A DNA stretch of 64,000 bases from assembly GCA_937892955.1 (NCBI GenBank), contig CALBKH010000089.1, positions 1 through 64,000 of the forward strand, given 5' to 3'. The notes under the pieces were generated by a model, which was not told the origin of the DNA, searched no databases, and worked only from the letters and a program-made list of their open reading frames with translations. The stretch is from an uncultured Alphaproteobacteria bacterium. GTDB lineage: Bacteria > Pseudomonadota > Alphaproteobacteria > Rhizobiales > Ancalomicrobiaceae. The translations under genes were made by a program, and so were the position numbers. Positions within the stretch are counted from its first letter, which is position 1. Each line of letters begins with the position of its first letter. Positions 29,920 to 40,212 of this stretch are shown here, piece after piece.

Positions 29920-30420
29920 TCAGGTGAGGCCGAGGGCCTCTTCGACGAGGGCGAGGGCCTGATCGAGGCTGGCCATGCGGACGGCGTCGCGGCCGAGATC
30001 GCCGAAGCGGCGCTCGACCGTGACGACGCCGTTCGGACGGCGGGCGAGACCGAAATGGACGAGGCCGACCGGCTTCGTCGCGGTTCCGCCGCCGGGCCCG
30101 GCGATGCCGGTGACCGAGACCGCGAGGTCGGCGCGGCTCCTGACGAGGGCGCCACGCGCCATCTCGCCGGCGACTTCCGCCGACACCGCGCCGTGACCGT
30201 CGATCGCGGCGGCGTCCACCCCGAGCATCTCGACCTTGGCCTCGTTGGAATAGGTGACGAAGCCGCGGTCCAGCACGTCCGAGGATCCCGGAACGGCGGT
30301 GACGACGCCCGAGAGGAGCCCGCCGGTGCACGACTCCGCCGTGGCGATCATCACGCGCCGGGCTTTGGCGCGCTCGACGATACGGGTGGCACGGTCCACG
30401 AAGGCGGCGAGTTCGAGCAT
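29920..30420 (-). CDS. pncC: CinA C-terminal family protein (nicotinamide-nucleotide amidase)
   Basis: A 166-residue stand-alone CinA-C domain, predicted to deamidate NMN to nicotinate mononucleotide in pyridine-nucleotide salvage. Signatures are TAESCTGGLLSGVVTAVPGSS, GFVTYSNEAKVEMLGV, GAVSAEVAGEMARGA and SVTGIAGPGGGTATKPVGLV. It starts 4 nt after ispDF, the normal neighbour order in Hyphomicrobiales, and its 3' end is 13 nt from that of kdsA. Confidence 0.94.
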   Translation of the reverse strand: MLELAAFVDRATRIVERAKARRVMIATAESCTGGLLSGVVTAVPGSSDVLDRGFVTYSNEAKVEMLGVDAAAIDGHGAVSAEVAGEMARGALVRSRADLAVSVTGIAGPGGGTATKPVGLVHFGLARRPNGVVTVERRFGDLGRDAVRMASLDQALALVEEALGLT

Positions 30421-30424
30421 GTTC

Positions 30425-31654
30425 TCATCCGATGCTGCGGCGCGGTCCCTCGAGCGGGAGGCGGACGGTCACCGTGGCGAATGCGGCGAGGCCTTCCCGA
30501 CGTCCGACGAAGCCGAGCTTCTCATTGGTGGTCGCTTTGATCGCGACCCTATCGATCGATATTTCACAGATCTCCGCGACACGAGCACGCATCACTTCCC
30601 GGTGTGGGCCGACCTTCGGCGCCTCCGCGACGAGTGAAATGTCGACGTGGGCGAGCATGCCGCCACGTTCGTTCAATCGCCGCAGCGCGTCGCGGACGAA
30701 GACGGCGCTGTCGCAACCGCGCCACCTCATGTCGGACGGCGGGAAATGGGCGCCGATGTCACCGTCGCCGAGGGCGCCGAGAATCGCGTCGGTCAGGGCG
30801 TGGAGGGGAACGTCGGCGTCGGAATGTCCGGAAAGCTTCGCCTCGTGGGGGATCGTCACGCCGCACAGCGTCACCCGATCGCCCGGCTCGAAGGCATGGA
30901 CGTCGTAGCCGGTGCCGACGCGGATGTCGGCGAGGGCGGCGAAGCGATCGATGGTCATGCGGGTCTCCGCCTCGACGAGGTCCTCGGCCGTGGTGATCTT
31001 GACGTTGCCACGCTCGCCCTCGACCAGGGTCACGCGCATACCCGCCCATTCGGCGACGGCGGAATCGTCGGTGAAGTCGTGCCGACCTTCGGCCGCGGCG
31101 CGCGCATGGGCCTCTCTCAAGGCGCCATAGTGGAAGCCCTGCGGCGTCTGTGCAGCCCACATGCCGTCACGCGACACCGTGGCGACGACGCGGTCGGTCG
31201 CATCCGCCTTCTTCAACGTGTCCACCAGCGGCACCGCGACGAGCACCGCATCGGCGGCGGCGAGCGCCGCGATGGCGCGATCGAGCACCGCGCCGGAGAC
31301 GAAGGGGCGCGCGGCGTCGTGAACCAGGACCAGATCGGGGCCGGCATCCGCCAGCGCGTCGAGGCCGGCGCGCACCGAAGCCTGGCGGGTCGCCCCGCCG
31401 ACGACCGGCGGCGCCAAGCGCGAATCGCCGGCGAGCGCGGCGGTGGCTTCGGCGTAGAGGCTCGCGTGATCGGGGTGGATCACGGTCACCACCCGGTCGA
31501 TCCCGGGATGGTCGAGAAACGCCGCCAACGTGTGGGCGAGCACCGGCCGCCCGGCGACGACGCGGTATTGTTTCGGCAGGCCGTCCGCTCCCGCCGCTCG
31601 CGTTCCGGTGCCTCCGGCGACCACCACGGCCGCCACCGCGCCCTTCGTTCCCAC
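30425..31654 (-). CDS. ispDF: Bifunctional IspD/IspF isoprenoid enzyme
   Basis: Fusion that catalyses two steps of the MEP pathway: cytidylyl transfer to MEP (IspD) and cyclisation to MEcPP (IspF). The N-terminal half (about 1-230) has AVVVAGGTGTR, GLPKQYRVVAGRPV, VLVHDAARPFV and QTPQGFHYGALREAH. The C-terminal half (about 240-400) has RVGTGYDVHAFEPGD, SGHSDADVPLHALTDAILGA, GDIGAHFPPSD and IKATTNEKLGFVGRREG. The 409-residue length matches the fused alphaproteobacterial form. It starts with GTG at 31654, 9 nt after GGAGG. It is divergent from dusB. Confidence 0.97.
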   Translation of the reverse strand: MGTKGAVAAVVVAGGTGTRAAGADGLPKQYRVVAGRPVLAHTLAAFLDHPGIDRVVTVIHPDHASLYAEATAALAGDSRLAPPVVGGATRQASVRAGLDALADAGPDLVLVHDAARPFVSGAVLDRAIAALAAADAVLVAVPLVDTLKKADATDRVVATVSRDGMWAAQTPQGFHYGALREAHARAAAEGRHDFTDDSAVAEWAGMRVTLVEGERGNVKITTAEDLVEAETRMTIDRFAALADIRVGTGYDVHAFEPGDRVTLCGVTIPHEAKLSGHSDADVPLHALTDAILGALGDGDIGAHFPPSDMRWRGCDSAVFVRDALRRLNERGGMLAHVDISLVAEAPKVGPHREVMRARVAEICEISIDRVAIKATTNEKLGFVGRREGLAAFATVTVRLPLEGPRRSIG

Positions 31655-31750
31655 GCCGCTCGTCCTCCGTTCGCCGATCCCGCGGTCGATCTCGGCCGGC
31701 GGTCTCTGCCGCCGAAATCGTCATCATCGACACATGGCGAGATACACCAT

Positions 31751-31820
31751 ATCTGCCACACCCACGAAAGGCCGATGGGAAAAGCGACGAGGCCGCTTGC
31801 CCTTGCGCAAAAATCTGCCA
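31751..31820. repeat. Two direct copies of ATCTGCCA in the ispDF-dusB gap
   Basis: ATCTGCCA occurs at 31751-31758 and 31813-31820. The second copy runs into the predicted dusB -10. The spacing of 62 bp centre to centre, close to six helical turns, could suit a regulator, but none is known. Confidence 0.3.
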
Positions 31821-31825
31821 AATAT
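31797..31825 (+). promoter_or_regulatory. dusB-ntrBC promoter
   Basis: TTGCCC (31797-31802) and AAATAT (31820-31825) are exactly 17 bp apart, 28 bp before the dusB start, in an A/T-rich pocket. It is a good sigma-70-like site and would drive dusB, ntrB and ntrC together. Confidence 0.55.
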
Positions 31826-31852
31826 GTAGCCACGTTCCGAGCTGCACATCGA

Positions 31853-32923
31853 ATGAGCATAGATAACACGACGCCCCCCTCCCGCATCCCCTCCGATTTC
31901 GCCCGCGAGATCCGGCTGGGAGGAGCGACCTTCCGACGCCCGGTGGTCCTGGCGCCGATGTCCGGGATCACGGATCTGCCCTTCCGCCGCCTCACCCTGC
32001 GCTTCGGCTGCGATCTGGTGGTGACCGAGATGGTCGCCTCCGATGCGCTCGCCATCGGCGACGTCGACGCCACGGTGCGACTGGCGGGGGAGGGGGTGGC
32101 GACCCATGTCGTCCAGATCGCCGGGCGCGAGGCCGAACCGACCGCCCGCGCCGCCGCCCAGGCGGTCGACGCCGGTGCCGACGTCATCGACCTCAACATG
32201 GGCTGTCCGGCCAAGCGCGTCGTCCACGGCTGGTCGGGCGCGGCATTGATGAAGGATCTCGACCACGCCGTCGGGCTCATTCGGGCGGTCCGCGCCGCCG
32301 TCGCCGTGCCGGTCACGGTGAAGATGCGCCTCGGCTGGGACCGCGCTTCGATGAACGCCCCCGAGCTCGCTCGCCGGGCGGAGATCGAGGGCGTCGAGCT
32401 GATCACCGTCCACGGCCGCACCCGCGACCAGTTCTACGAAGGCTCCGCCGATTGGAGCGCGGTGCGTGCGGTCCGCTCCGCGACCACCTTGCCGCTCGTC
32501 GTCAACGGCGATATCGCCTCGCTCGCCGGCGCGGAAGAGGCACTGGCAGCGTCGGGCGCCGACGCGGCGATGATCGGCCGTGGGGCCTGCGGTCGGCCGT
32601 GGCTGCCGGGCCGGGTGTCGGCGGGGCTCGCGGGGCGACCGCTTCCCGAGGCGCCGACGGGCGAGGATCTCGCCGACCTCGTCGCCGAGCACTACGAGGC
32701 GATGCTCTCCCATCACGGCCGCGCCGTCGGCATCAAGGCGGCCCGCAAGCACCTCGACTGGTATCTCGAGGCGGCCGTCTCGGCGCCCGACCGGGTGGTG
32801 ACCAAAGGCTCGCCCGCCGCTCATCCGCTGCGCGCCCGCCTGCTCACGTCGACCGACCCGGCCGAGGTGATCCGTCTCGTCCGGTCGATCTTCACATCCG
32901 ATCTCGAAAGGAGGGCCGCATGA
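31853..32923 (+). CDS. dusB: tRNA-dihydrouridine synthase (DusB/NifR3-type)
   Basis: FMN enzyme that reduces uridine to dihydrouridine in tRNA. The 356-residue protein has [37 protein letters not shown] (catalytic Cys), [22 protein letters not shown] and [15 protein letters not shown]. This is the nifR3 gene known to precede ntrBC in rhizobia. Its stop overlaps the ntrB ATG (ATGA). Starts further upstream are open but would run through the promoter. Confidence 0.95.
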   Translation: MSIDNTTPPSRIPSDFAREIRLGGATFRRPVVLAPMSGITDLPFRRLTLRFGCDLVVTEMVASDALAIGDVDATVRLAGEGVATHVVQIAGREAEPTARAAAQAVDAGADVIDLNMGCPAKRVVHGWSGAALMKDLDHAVGLIRAVRAAVAVPVTVKMRLGWDRASMNAPELARRAEIEGVELITVHGRTRDQFYEGSADWSAVRAVRSATTLPLVVNGDIASLAGAEEALAASGADAAMIGRGACGRPWLPGRVSAGLAGRPLPEAPTGEDLADLVAEHYEAMLSHHGRAVGIKAARKHLDWYLEAAVSAPDRVVTKGSPAAHPLRARLLTSTDPAEVIRLVRSIFTSDLERRAA

Positions 32924-34062
32924 CGTCGAACTCGGCCCGTTCGCTCTCGTCGGCCGCATCCCCGCCCGACCCTTCCGCCGCGACCATGCTCAACGCGCTG
33001 CCGCATCCGGTGATCACCGTCGCCGCCGACGGCACCATTCTCGGCGGCAACGATGCGGCCGAGCATTTCTTCCAGGCGTCGATCCCGTTCATGCGGCGCC
33101 ACCAGCTCTCCTATTTCATCCCCTTCGGTTCGCCGCTGCTCGAGCTGATCGCCCAGGTGCGCGACCGCGGCGCGCCGGTGAGCGAATATCGGGTGGATCT
33201 CGAGAGCCCGCGCCTGCCCGGCGACAAGGTGGTGGACATCTACGCGGCGCCCCTGGTGGAGCGGCCCGACTGCGTCGTGGTGATGCTCCAGGAGCGCTCG
33301 ATGGCCGACAAGATCGACCGTCAGCTCACCCATCGCGGGGCGGCGCGCACCGTCTCCGGCCTCGCCGCCATGCTCGCCCACGAGATCAAGAACCCGCTGT
33401 CGGGCATCCGTGGTGCAGCCCAGCTCCTCGAACAGTCGGCCTCCGACGACGACCGGGCGCTGACCCGCCTCATCACCGACGAGGCCGACCGCATCGTCAA
33501 ACTGGTCGATCGGATGGAGGTGTTTTCCGACGAGCGGCCGGTGGAGCGCGCGCCGGTCAACATCCACACCGTCCTCGACCACGTGAAGCGCCTCGCCCAG
33601 TCGGGCTTCGGCCGCAACGTCCGCATCGTCGAGGAATACGATCCGTCGCTGCCGCCGGTCTTCGCCAACCGCGATCAGCTGGTGCAGGTGTTCCTCAATC
33701 TGGTGAAGAACGCCTGCGAGGCGATCGGCGACGCCACCGACGGCGAGGTCCATCTGACCACCGCCTACCGGCCGGGCGTCCGCCTGTCGGTGCCGGGATC
33801 GAAGGACAAGGTCACCCTGCCGCTCGAGTTCTGCGTCAAGGACAACGGTCCCGGCGTGCCGGGCGACCTGATCGAGCACCTCTTCGACCCGTTCGTCACC
33901 ACCAAGACCAACGGCTCCGGCCTCGGGCTCGCGCTCGTCGCCAAGATCATCCGCGACCACGGCGGCGTGGTCGAATGCGAATCCCAACCCCGACGGACCG
34001 TCTTCCGCATCCTCATGCCGGCCTACGCCGGCAAAGAGGAGAAGGCGCGTTTCGGTTTCTGA
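32920..34062 (+). CDS. ntrB: Nitrogen regulation sensor kinase NtrB (GlnL)
   Basis: Soluble histidine kinase/phosphatase that controls NtrC according to PII state. The 380-residue protein has an N-terminal PAS domain (about 20-130, [21 protein letters not shown]) and the H-box [21 protein letters not shown] with His154. The ATPase region is [37 protein letters not shown]. Its start overlaps dusB and ntrC follows after 21 nt. No membrane span is seen, as expected. Confidence 0.97.
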   Translation: MTSNSARSLSSAASPPDPSAATMLNALPHPVITVAADGTILGGNDAAEHFFQASIPFMRRHQLSYFIPFGSPLLELIAQVRDRGAPVSEYRVDLESPRLPGDKVVDIYAAPLVERPDCVVVMLQERSMADKIDRQLTHRGAARTVSGLAAMLAHEIKNPLSGIRGAAQLLEQSASDDDRALTRLITDEADRIVKLVDRMEVFSDERPVERAPVNIHTVLDHVKRLAQSGFGRNVRIVEEYDPSLPPVFANRDQLVQVFLNLVKNACEAIGDATDGEVHLTTAYRPGVRLSVPGSKDKVTLPLEFCVKDNGPGVPGDLIEHLFDPFVTTKTNGSGLGLALVAKIIRDHGGVVECESQPRRTVFRILMPAYAGKEEKARFGF

Positions 34063-34083
34063 CATCGACGAGGACCTCGACTC

Positions 34084-35526
<1,443 letters not shown>

Positions 35527-35552
35527 CCCTCGGCCGGGGCGCGGCGGGTGAG

Positions 35553-35573
35553 GGACCCGCGGGAGCCGGGTCC
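35553..35573 (+). terminator. Hairpin after ntrC
   Basis: GGACCCG (35553-35559) and CGGGTCC (35567-35573) form a 7-bp stem with a 7-nt loop, 26 nt past the ntrC stop. No T-run follows. Confidence 0.4.
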
Positions 35574-35662
35574 GCTGCCTCCCGTCGGTCTTCGCGGGCC
35601 GCACCGAACCCGCCTCTCCCCCGCGCGGGGCGAGAGTGTCCGCACCTCGGGAGGCCCACGCG

Positions 35663-36292
35663 ATGACCGTCACCCTCTTTCTCACCGCGGTTTTCGCCGG
35701 CATCGTCTATGTGGTGACGCCGGGGCCGGCGACGCTCGCCGTGCTCGGCATCACCGCCACGCGGGGCCGGGCGCGCGGTCTCGCCTTCTTCCTCGGCCAC
35801 GGCGTCGGCGATCTCACGTGGTCGGCGTTGGCGCTCGCCGCCCTTCTCGGCGCGAGCCGTCTGGGCCCCGAACTCTTCCGCGCTCTCGGCATCGCCTGTG
35901 GCGTCTATCTCGTCTGGCTCGGCGCCAGGGCGATGCTGGTGCGCCGCGACGACCGGGCGTCGACCGTCGGCGCCGAGGCGCCGATCCGCGACGGCATGAT
36001 CTTCGGCCTCACCAATCCGAAGGCCTATCCCTTCTCTCTCGCCATGTACGGTGCGCTTTCGGTGGGGATCGGCACGAGCCTCGACCTCGCCGGCGCCTCG
36101 TTCCTCTTCCTCGCGACCACCCTGGGCATGGCGATCGGCGACCTCGTCACCGTCGGCTGGGCCGGTCTGCCGCCGGTCGGACGGCTGTTTCTGCGCTTCC
36201 GTGCGCCGATCTCGCGGGCGATCGGAGTTCTCTTCGTCGCTTTCGGAGTGAAGACCGTCTGGGACGCCGCGACGAGCACCCCGCACCGCTGA
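35663..36292 (+). CDS. LysE-family amino acid exporter
   Basis: A 209-residue inner-membrane exporter of the LysE/RhtB family with about six spans. Diagnostic parts are the N-terminal VYVVTPGPATLAVLGITATRGRARGLAFFLGHGVGD and GLTNPKAYPFSLAMYGAL. Such proteins export amino acids or related metabolites; the substrate is not predictable. The ATG at 35663 is chosen because GGGAGG sits 9-14 nt upstream. The GTG nine codons earlier lacks one. It is inserted between ntrBC and ntrYX, and ends in a strong terminator. Confidence 0.88.
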   Translation: MTVTLFLTAVFAGIVYVVTPGPATLAVLGITATRGRARGLAFFLGHGVGDLTWSALALAALLGASRLGPELFRALGIACGVYLVWLGARAMLVRRDDRASTVGAEAPIRDGMIFGLTNPKAYPFSLAMYGALSVGIGTSLDLAGASFLFLATTLGMAIGDLVTVGWAGLPPVGRLFLRFRAPISRAIGVLFVAFGVKTVWDAATSTPHR

Positions 36293-36310
36293 ACCCGATC
36301 GAAACCGGAG

Positions 36311-36342
36311 CCGTTCCGCAGCCGCGGGACGGTTCTGCTGTT
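36311..36342 (+). terminator. lysE intrinsic terminator
   Basis: CCGTTCCGC (36311-36319), an AGCC loop and GCGGGACGG (36324-36332) form a 9-bp stem with one G-U pair, followed by TTCTGCTGTTGT. It lies only about 15 nt before the first possible ntrY start codon. Confidence 0.68.
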
Positions 36343-36356
36343 GTCGTCTCGCCACA

Positions 36357-38804
36357 GTGCCGCAAATCGGCAACAATTCGGGTCAAGATGGGCGCGAGCG
36401 ATTCCATGGACGCCGCCGGCGGAGCCGGAGGGCGGGGGGTGGAAACGCGAGCCGCGAGGCGAGGGGACCGATCCTGGATTCGCAACCGATCCTGACCATT
36501 CCGAAGAATGCGATCGCCCCGGTCGGCGACACGACCCGGCGCATCCGCAAGATCGGTCTGGTCCTCACCGTCGTGGCGCTCATCACGGTCGCGGTCAGTT
36601 TCGCCGTGCTCACCGGCATGACCCGTATCGTGCCGACCGACGCCGTTCTCGGCGTCACGCTGACCGTCAATCTCGCACTTCTCGCCGGCCTGATCGGGCT
36701 CATCGCCTGGGAACTGATCACGCTCTGGCTCGCTTGGCGCGCCGGTCGCGCCGCGGCGCGGCTGCATCTCAGGGTGATCGGGGCCTTCTCGGCGGTCGCC
36801 GCGGCGCCGGCGCTGATCGTCGCGATCCTCGCCTCGGTCACCCTCGATCGCGGTCTCGACCGCTGGTTCGAGGACCGCACCCGCACCATCGTCAACGCCG
36901 CCGCCAATGTCGGCGAGGCCTATATCCGCGAACACGGGCGCGCCATCCGGGCCGAAGCGATCGGACTGGCCGCCGACGTCGATCGCTCCAAGGACCTCTA
37001 CGAATTCGAGCCCGATCGCTTCGATCTCTTCATGCGCACCCAGGCGCAGCTGCGCGTCCTTCCCGCCGTCTTCCTGCTCAAGTCGGACGGCACGGTGATG
37101 ACCCGCACGCTCCTCGATCCGGCGTGGACCGAGCTGCAGATGCCCCCCGAGGAGGCCTTCGTCGAGGCGGAAGCCGGCGAGCCGGTGGTCATCACGCCCG
37201 GCCGCACCAATCAGGTCGGCGTCATCGTCAAGCTCGAGGCGCTGGAGGGGATCTTCCTCTACGTCACCCGACCGCTCGAGGCGCAGGTGCTGGAGCCGCT
37301 GCGGCTCGCCAAGGGCGCGGCGGAGGAGTATCGCCAACTCGACAGCACCCGGTTCGGCGCTCAGCTCGCCTTCGGGCTGATCTTCGTCGGCGTGTCGCTG
37401 ATCTTCCTTCTCGCCGCGATCTGGATCGGCATCGGCTTCGCCAACCGTCTGGTGTCGCCGATCCGCCGGCTGATCCTGGCCGCCGACCACGTGTCCAAGG
37501 GCCATCTGGCGGTGCAGGTGCCGGTCCGCCGCAAGGAGGGCGATCTCGCGCATCTGGCCGAGACCTTCAACACCATGACCAACGAGTTGCGCGCCCAGCG
37601 CGCCGAACTCCTCGCCGCCAAGGATCAGATCGATCGGCGGCGGCGCTTCACCGAGGCGGTGTTGGCGGGGGTGACGGCGGGCGTCGTCGGTGTCGACGGC
37701 TCGGGACGGATCACGCTCGCCAACCGCTCGGCGACGGCGCTGCTCGACGAGAGCGAGAGCGAGATGGTCGGCCGTATGGTGTTCGAGGTCGCGCCCGAAC
37801 TCGGCGCCATCCTGGAAGCGGCGCTCGTCGACGAGACGGGCAAGCCGCACCAGACCCAGATCACCCTGAAGCGCGCCGGGCGGGAGCACACGGTGACCGT
37901 CCGGCTCACCTCGGAGACGTCGGACCCGAGCGGCCACGGCTTCGTCGTCACCCTCGACGACGTCACCGATCTGGTCACCGCTCAACGCTCCTCCGCCTGG
38001 GCCGACGTCGCCCGGCGCATCGCCCACGAGATCAAGAACCCGCTCACGCCGATCCAGCTCTCGGCCGAGCGGCTGAAGCGCCGCTACGGCAAGAAGGTCG
38101 AGGACGACCGGCAGGTGTTCGACCAGTGCATCGACACCATCGTGCGTCAGGTCGGCGACATCGAGCGGATGGTCAACGAGTTCTCCTCCTTCGCCCGCAT
38201 GCCCAAGCCGCAGATCGCCCGCGCCGACGTCGTCGACGCGGTTCGCGAGGCGGTGTTCCTGCAATCGGTGGCGAAGCCGGAGATCGATTTCCGCACCCAC
38301 CTGCCGGACCGGCCGATCTTCGGCCGCTTCGACCATCGCCTGCTGCTCCAGGCTTTCACCAACATCGTCAAGAACGCCAGCGAGGCGGTCGAGGCGGTGC
38401 CGGTGGAGGTGCGCGGCGACGAGAAGGGCGCCATCGACGTGGCGATCACCGAGGATGGCGGCGTCATCACCGTCGCGGTGGTCGACAACGGCATCGGCCT
38501 GCCCTCGGCCAACCGCCATCGTCTGCTCGAGCCCTATGTGACCACCCGCGAGAAGGGCACCGGTCTCGGCCTCGCCATCGTCCGCAAGATCCTCGAGGAT
38601 CACGGCGGACGGATCGAGCTGCTCGATGCCCCGGCGGTCGCCCATGGCGGCCGCGGCGCCATGGTGCGCATGACCCTGCCGGTGGCGGGCGTCGAGGAAC
38701 CCGCCGAACCGGCGACGTCGCCCGAAACGGCCACGACCGCCGCGAAGGAGGCCGCCGGAGCGGGCGGCTCCGCCATCCCCCCACTCGAACCGAGCGAAGC
38801 GTGA
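36357..38804 (+). CDS. ntrY: Nitrogen regulation sensor kinase NtrY
   Basis: Membrane histidine kinase partner of NtrX. The longest frame (GTG 36357) gives 815 residues. Three N-terminal spans fall at about 65-150 and one near 340 (FGLIFVGVSLIFLLAAIWIG). A HAMP domain, a PAS domain and the kinase core follow, with the H-box [14 protein letters not shown] (His557), NIVKNASEAVEA, VVDNGIGLP and EKGTGLGLAIVRK. The start is doubtful. The first 39 codons are Arg/Gly-rich and sit against the lysE terminator, and no ATG or TTG occurs in frame before the first span. CTG 36474 lies 7 nt after GAGGGG and would give 776 residues, a more usual length. ntrX begins 4 nt after its stop. Confidence 0.93.
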   Translation: MPQIGNNSGQDGRERFHGRRRRSRRAGGGNASREARGPILDSQPILTIPKNAIAPVGDTTRRIRKIGLVLTVVALITVAVSFAVLTGMTRIVPTDAVLGVTLTVNLALLAGLIGLIAWELITLWLAWRAGRAAARLHLRVIGAFSAVAAAPALIVAILASVTLDRGLDRWFEDRTRTIVNAAANVGEAYIREHGRAIRAEAIGLAADVDRSKDLYEFEPDRFDLFMRTQAQLRVLPAVFLLKSDGTVMTRTLLDPAWTELQMPPEEAFVEAEAGEPVVITPGRTNQVGVIVKLEALEGIFLYVTRPLEAQVLEPLRLAKGAAEEYRQLDSTRFGAQLAFGLIFVGVSLIFLLAAIWIGIGFANRLVSPIRRLILAADHVSKGHLAVQVPVRRKEGDLAHLAETFNTMTNELRAQRAELLAAKDQIDRRRRFTEAVLAGVTAGVVGVDGSGRITLANRSATALLDESESEMVGRMVFEVAPELGAILEAALVDETGKPHQTQITLKRAGREHTVTVRLTSETSDPSGHGFVVTLDDVTDLVTAQRSSAWADVARRIAHEIKNPLTPIQLSAERLKRRYGKKVEDDRQVFDQCIDTIVRQVGDIERMVNEFSSFARMPKPQIARADVVDAVREAVFLQSVAKPEIDFRTHLPDRPIFGRFDHRLLLQAFTNIVKNASEAVEAVPVEVRGDEKGAIDVAITEDGGVITVAVVDNGIGLPSANRHRLLEPYVTTREKGTGLGLAIVRKILEDHGGRIELLDAPAVAHGGRGAMVRMTLPVAGVEEPAEPATSPETATTAAKEAAGAGGSAIPPLEPSEA

Positions 38805-38808
38805 CATC

Positions 38809-40176
38809 ATGGCGTCCGACATTCTCATCGTCGACGACGAGAGCGACATCCGCGAGCTGGTCTCCGGGATTCTCGAAGACGAAGGGCACGGCACCCGTAC
38901 CGCCGCCAACAGCGACGAGTGCCTCGCCGCCATCGAGAAGCGACGGCCGTCGCTGGTGTTCCTCGACATCTGGATGCAGGCGAGCCGCCTCGACGGTCTC
39001 GCACTCCTCGATGTCATCAAGGGCCAACACCCCGATCTGCCGGTGGTGATCATCTCCGGCCACGGCAACGTCGAGACCGCCGTCTCGGCGATCAAGCGCG
39101 GCGCCTACGACTACATCGAGAAGCCGTTCAAGGCGGATCGGCTGGTGCTGGTGGCGGAGCGCGCCCTCGAGGCGTCGAAGCTCAGGCGCGAGGTCAAGGA
39201 ACTGCGCGAGAAGTCGAGCGATTCCTCCGAACTTCTCGGCTCGTCCCCGGTGGTCAATCAGTTGCGCCAACAGATCGATCGGGTGGCGCCGACCAACAGC
39301 CGCATCCTCATCACCGGCCCCTCCGGTTCCGGCAAGGAACTGGCGGCGCGGATGATCCACCAGACCTCGCATCGTGCCCAGGGGCCGTTCGTCGTCCTCA
39401 ACGCCGCGGCGATCACGCCGGAGCGCATGGAGGTCGAGCTCTTCGGCGTCGAGGAGGAGGGCGGTTCGTCGCGCAAGATCGGCGCCATGGAGCAGGCGCA
39501 CGGCGGCACGCTCTACCTCGACGAGGTCGCCGACATGCCGCGCGAAACCCAGTCGAAGATCCTGCGGGTGCTGGTCGAACAGAGCTTCAATCGCGTCGGT
39601 GGCTCGACCCGGGTCCAGGTCGACGTGCGGTTGATCTCGTCGACGGCGCGCGACCTGCCGCGCGAAATCCAGGACGGACGCTTCCGCGAGGACCTCTTCC
39701 ATCGCCTCGCCGTCGTGCCGATCCGCGTGCCGGCGCTGGCCGAGCGGCGCGACGACATCCCGCTGCTGGTCGAGCGTTTCATGGATCAGATCTCGCGCAC
39801 CGCCGGCCTGCCGATCCGCAGCATCGGCGACGATGCGATGGCGGTGCTGCAGGCGCACGACTGGCCGGGCAACATCCGCCAACTGCGCAACAACGTCGAA
39901 CGGCTGATGATCCTGACCCGCGGCGACCCGGAGGCGGTGATCACCGCCGACCTGCTGCCCTCGGAGATCGGCGCCATGTTGCCGGCGCTGCCGACCACCA
40001 CCGGAGGCGAACACCTGATGAGCCTGCCGCTGCGCGACGCCCGCGAGATCTTCGAGCGGGAATATCTCGTCGCCCAGATCAACCGCTTCGGCGGCAACAT
40101 CTCGCGCACCGCCGAATTCGTCGGCATGGAACGCTCGGCGCTCCACCGTAAACTCAAGTCCCTCGGCGTCGGCTGA
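38809..40176 (+). CDS. ntrX: Response regulator NtrX
   Basis: NtrC-type regulator paired with NtrY, controlling nitrogen and, in several alphaproteobacteria, redox and envelope genes. The 455-residue protein has a receiver with Asp53 (LVFLDIWMQ), an AAA+ domain with Walker A GPSGSGKE and YLDEVADMP, and a C-terminal Fis-type helix-turn-helix (EFVGMERSALHRKLKSLG). The sigma-54 contact loop is not GAFTGA. After ELFG (210-213) the sequence reads VEEEGGSSRKIGAMEQAHGG, so sigma-54 activation by the normal route is unlikely, as reported for other alphaproteobacterial NtrX. It is coupled to ntrY. Confidence 0.97.
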   Translation: MASDILIVDDESDIRELVSGILEDEGHGTRTAANSDECLAAIEKRRPSLVFLDIWMQASRLDGLALLDVIKGQHPDLPVVIISGHGNVETAVSAIKRGAYDYIEKPFKADRLVLVAERALEASKLRREVKELREKSSDSSELLGSSPVVNQLRQQIDRVAPTNSRILITGPSGSGKELAARMIHQTSHRAQGPFVVLNAAAITPERMEVELFGVEEEGGSSRKIGAMEQAHGGTLYLDEVADMPRETQSKILRVLVEQSFNRVGGSTRVQVDVRLISSTARDLPREIQDGRFREDLFHRLAVVPIRVPALAERRDDIPLLVERFMDQISRTAGLPIRSIGDDAMAVLQAHDWPGNIRQLRNNVERLMILTRGDPEAVITADLLPSEIGAMLPALPTTTGGEHLMSLPLRDAREIFEREYLVAQINRFGGNISRTAEFVGMERSALHRKLKSLGVG

Positions 40177-40212
40177 CCGCTTTCACCGCCCGAACCACGA
40201 AGGAATCCGATC

